Assembly (NCBI RefSeq): GCF_019900845.1
Contig: NZ_CP074570.1
Span: 3,596,001-3,660,000 of the forward strand
DNA from: Paraneptunicella aestuarii
GTDB taxonomy: Bacteria > Pseudomonadota > Gammaproteobacteria > Enterobacterales > Alteromonadaceae
Reading direction: 5' to 3'
Length of the DNA: 64,000 nt
Below are positions 63,895 through 64,000 of this stretch, in pieces; position 1 is the stretch's first letter; each line of letters opens with the position of its first letter. The notes beneath the pieces were generated by a model that was not told the DNA's origin, searched no databases, and saw only the letters and a program-made list of their open reading frames with translations. Made by a program: the position numbers and the translations under genes.

Positions 63895-64000
63895 GATTAT
63901 CCTCATATGATCAAAGAATTTCATAAAAATGGCGATGCCAAATATGGAGCGTTGAGTTTGAAATTCAAGCGTTTTATCCTTACGCGGAAATGAATTCACA

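Overview
The window looks like chromosomal DNA of a marine gammaproteobacterium, most likely Alteromonadales (Alteromonas/Shewanella-like). The evidence is gene order and protein similarity as I recognise them by eye; no search was run. The blocks apt-dnaX-ybaB-recR-htpG-adk and tig-clpP-clpX-lon-hupB-ppiD follow the enterobacterial order. The short 4.5S RNA, the psp and sap operons, the TtpC-type TonB system and the PhhA/TyrR region are also typical of this group. Base composition is moderately AT-rich, and most genes lie on the minus strand.

Layout. 1-2.5 kb: the 3' part of an ibpA-like small heat-shock gene, a MAPEG membrane protein, an alpha/beta hydrolase and adk. 2.7-9.5 kb: htpG, recR, ybaB, a very long dnaX and apt. 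9.5-12 kb: a RiPP-type locus with a Cys-rich EGKCG-repeat precursor, an MNIO (DUF692) enzyme and a DUF2063 partner (hvfABC-like, without a DoxX gene), plus a 43-residue membrane protein. 12.3-17.3 kb: a six-gene TonB energy-transduction operon (DUF3450, TtpC/ExbB, ExbB, ExbD, TonB, TPR). 17.9-28.4 kb: two TPR-sulfotransferases, a TPR-2OG-Fe(II) oxygenase, two methyltransferases, a small lipoprotein and a large TonB-dependent receptor. 28.6-37.2 kb: amino-acid catabolism (tryptophan dioxygenase, branched-chain amino-acid dehydrogenase with a divergent Lrp-type regulator, maleylacetoacetate isomerase, HPPD, TyrR, phenylalanine hydroxylase), with a ComFB-like protein and the 4.5S RNA gene. 37.4-45.4 kb: pspABC, divergent pspF, and sapABCDF whose first gene overlaps pspF. 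45.5-56.3 kb: ppiD, a chemoreceptor, hupB, lon, clpX, clpP, tig. 56.6-59.2 kb: a Pro-Arg-His tRNA operon, an unrecognised 220-residue protein and folD. 59.3-63.9 kb: a Gld-like ABC exporter with a DUF4340 protein.

How the parts work together. The protein-quality-control genes (ibpA, htpG, tig, clpXP, lon, ppiD) are the core; lon has a near-consensus heat-shock promoter. TyrR-like palindromes lie in front of phhA, tyrR and hppD, suggesting one regulon for phenylalanine/tyrosine breakdown. The TonB operon could energise the receptor encoded about 8 kb away, and the TPR-fused modifying enzymes lie between the two.

The most interesting items are: (1) the EGKCG precursor/MNIO locus with 14 cysteines and a hairpin between precursor and enzyme genes; (2) a nine-A run in dnaX placed exactly where slippage would yield a gamma-like subunit without the polymerase-binding domain; (3) the TPR-sulfotransferase/oxygenase/methyltransferase cluster, whose substrate is unknown.
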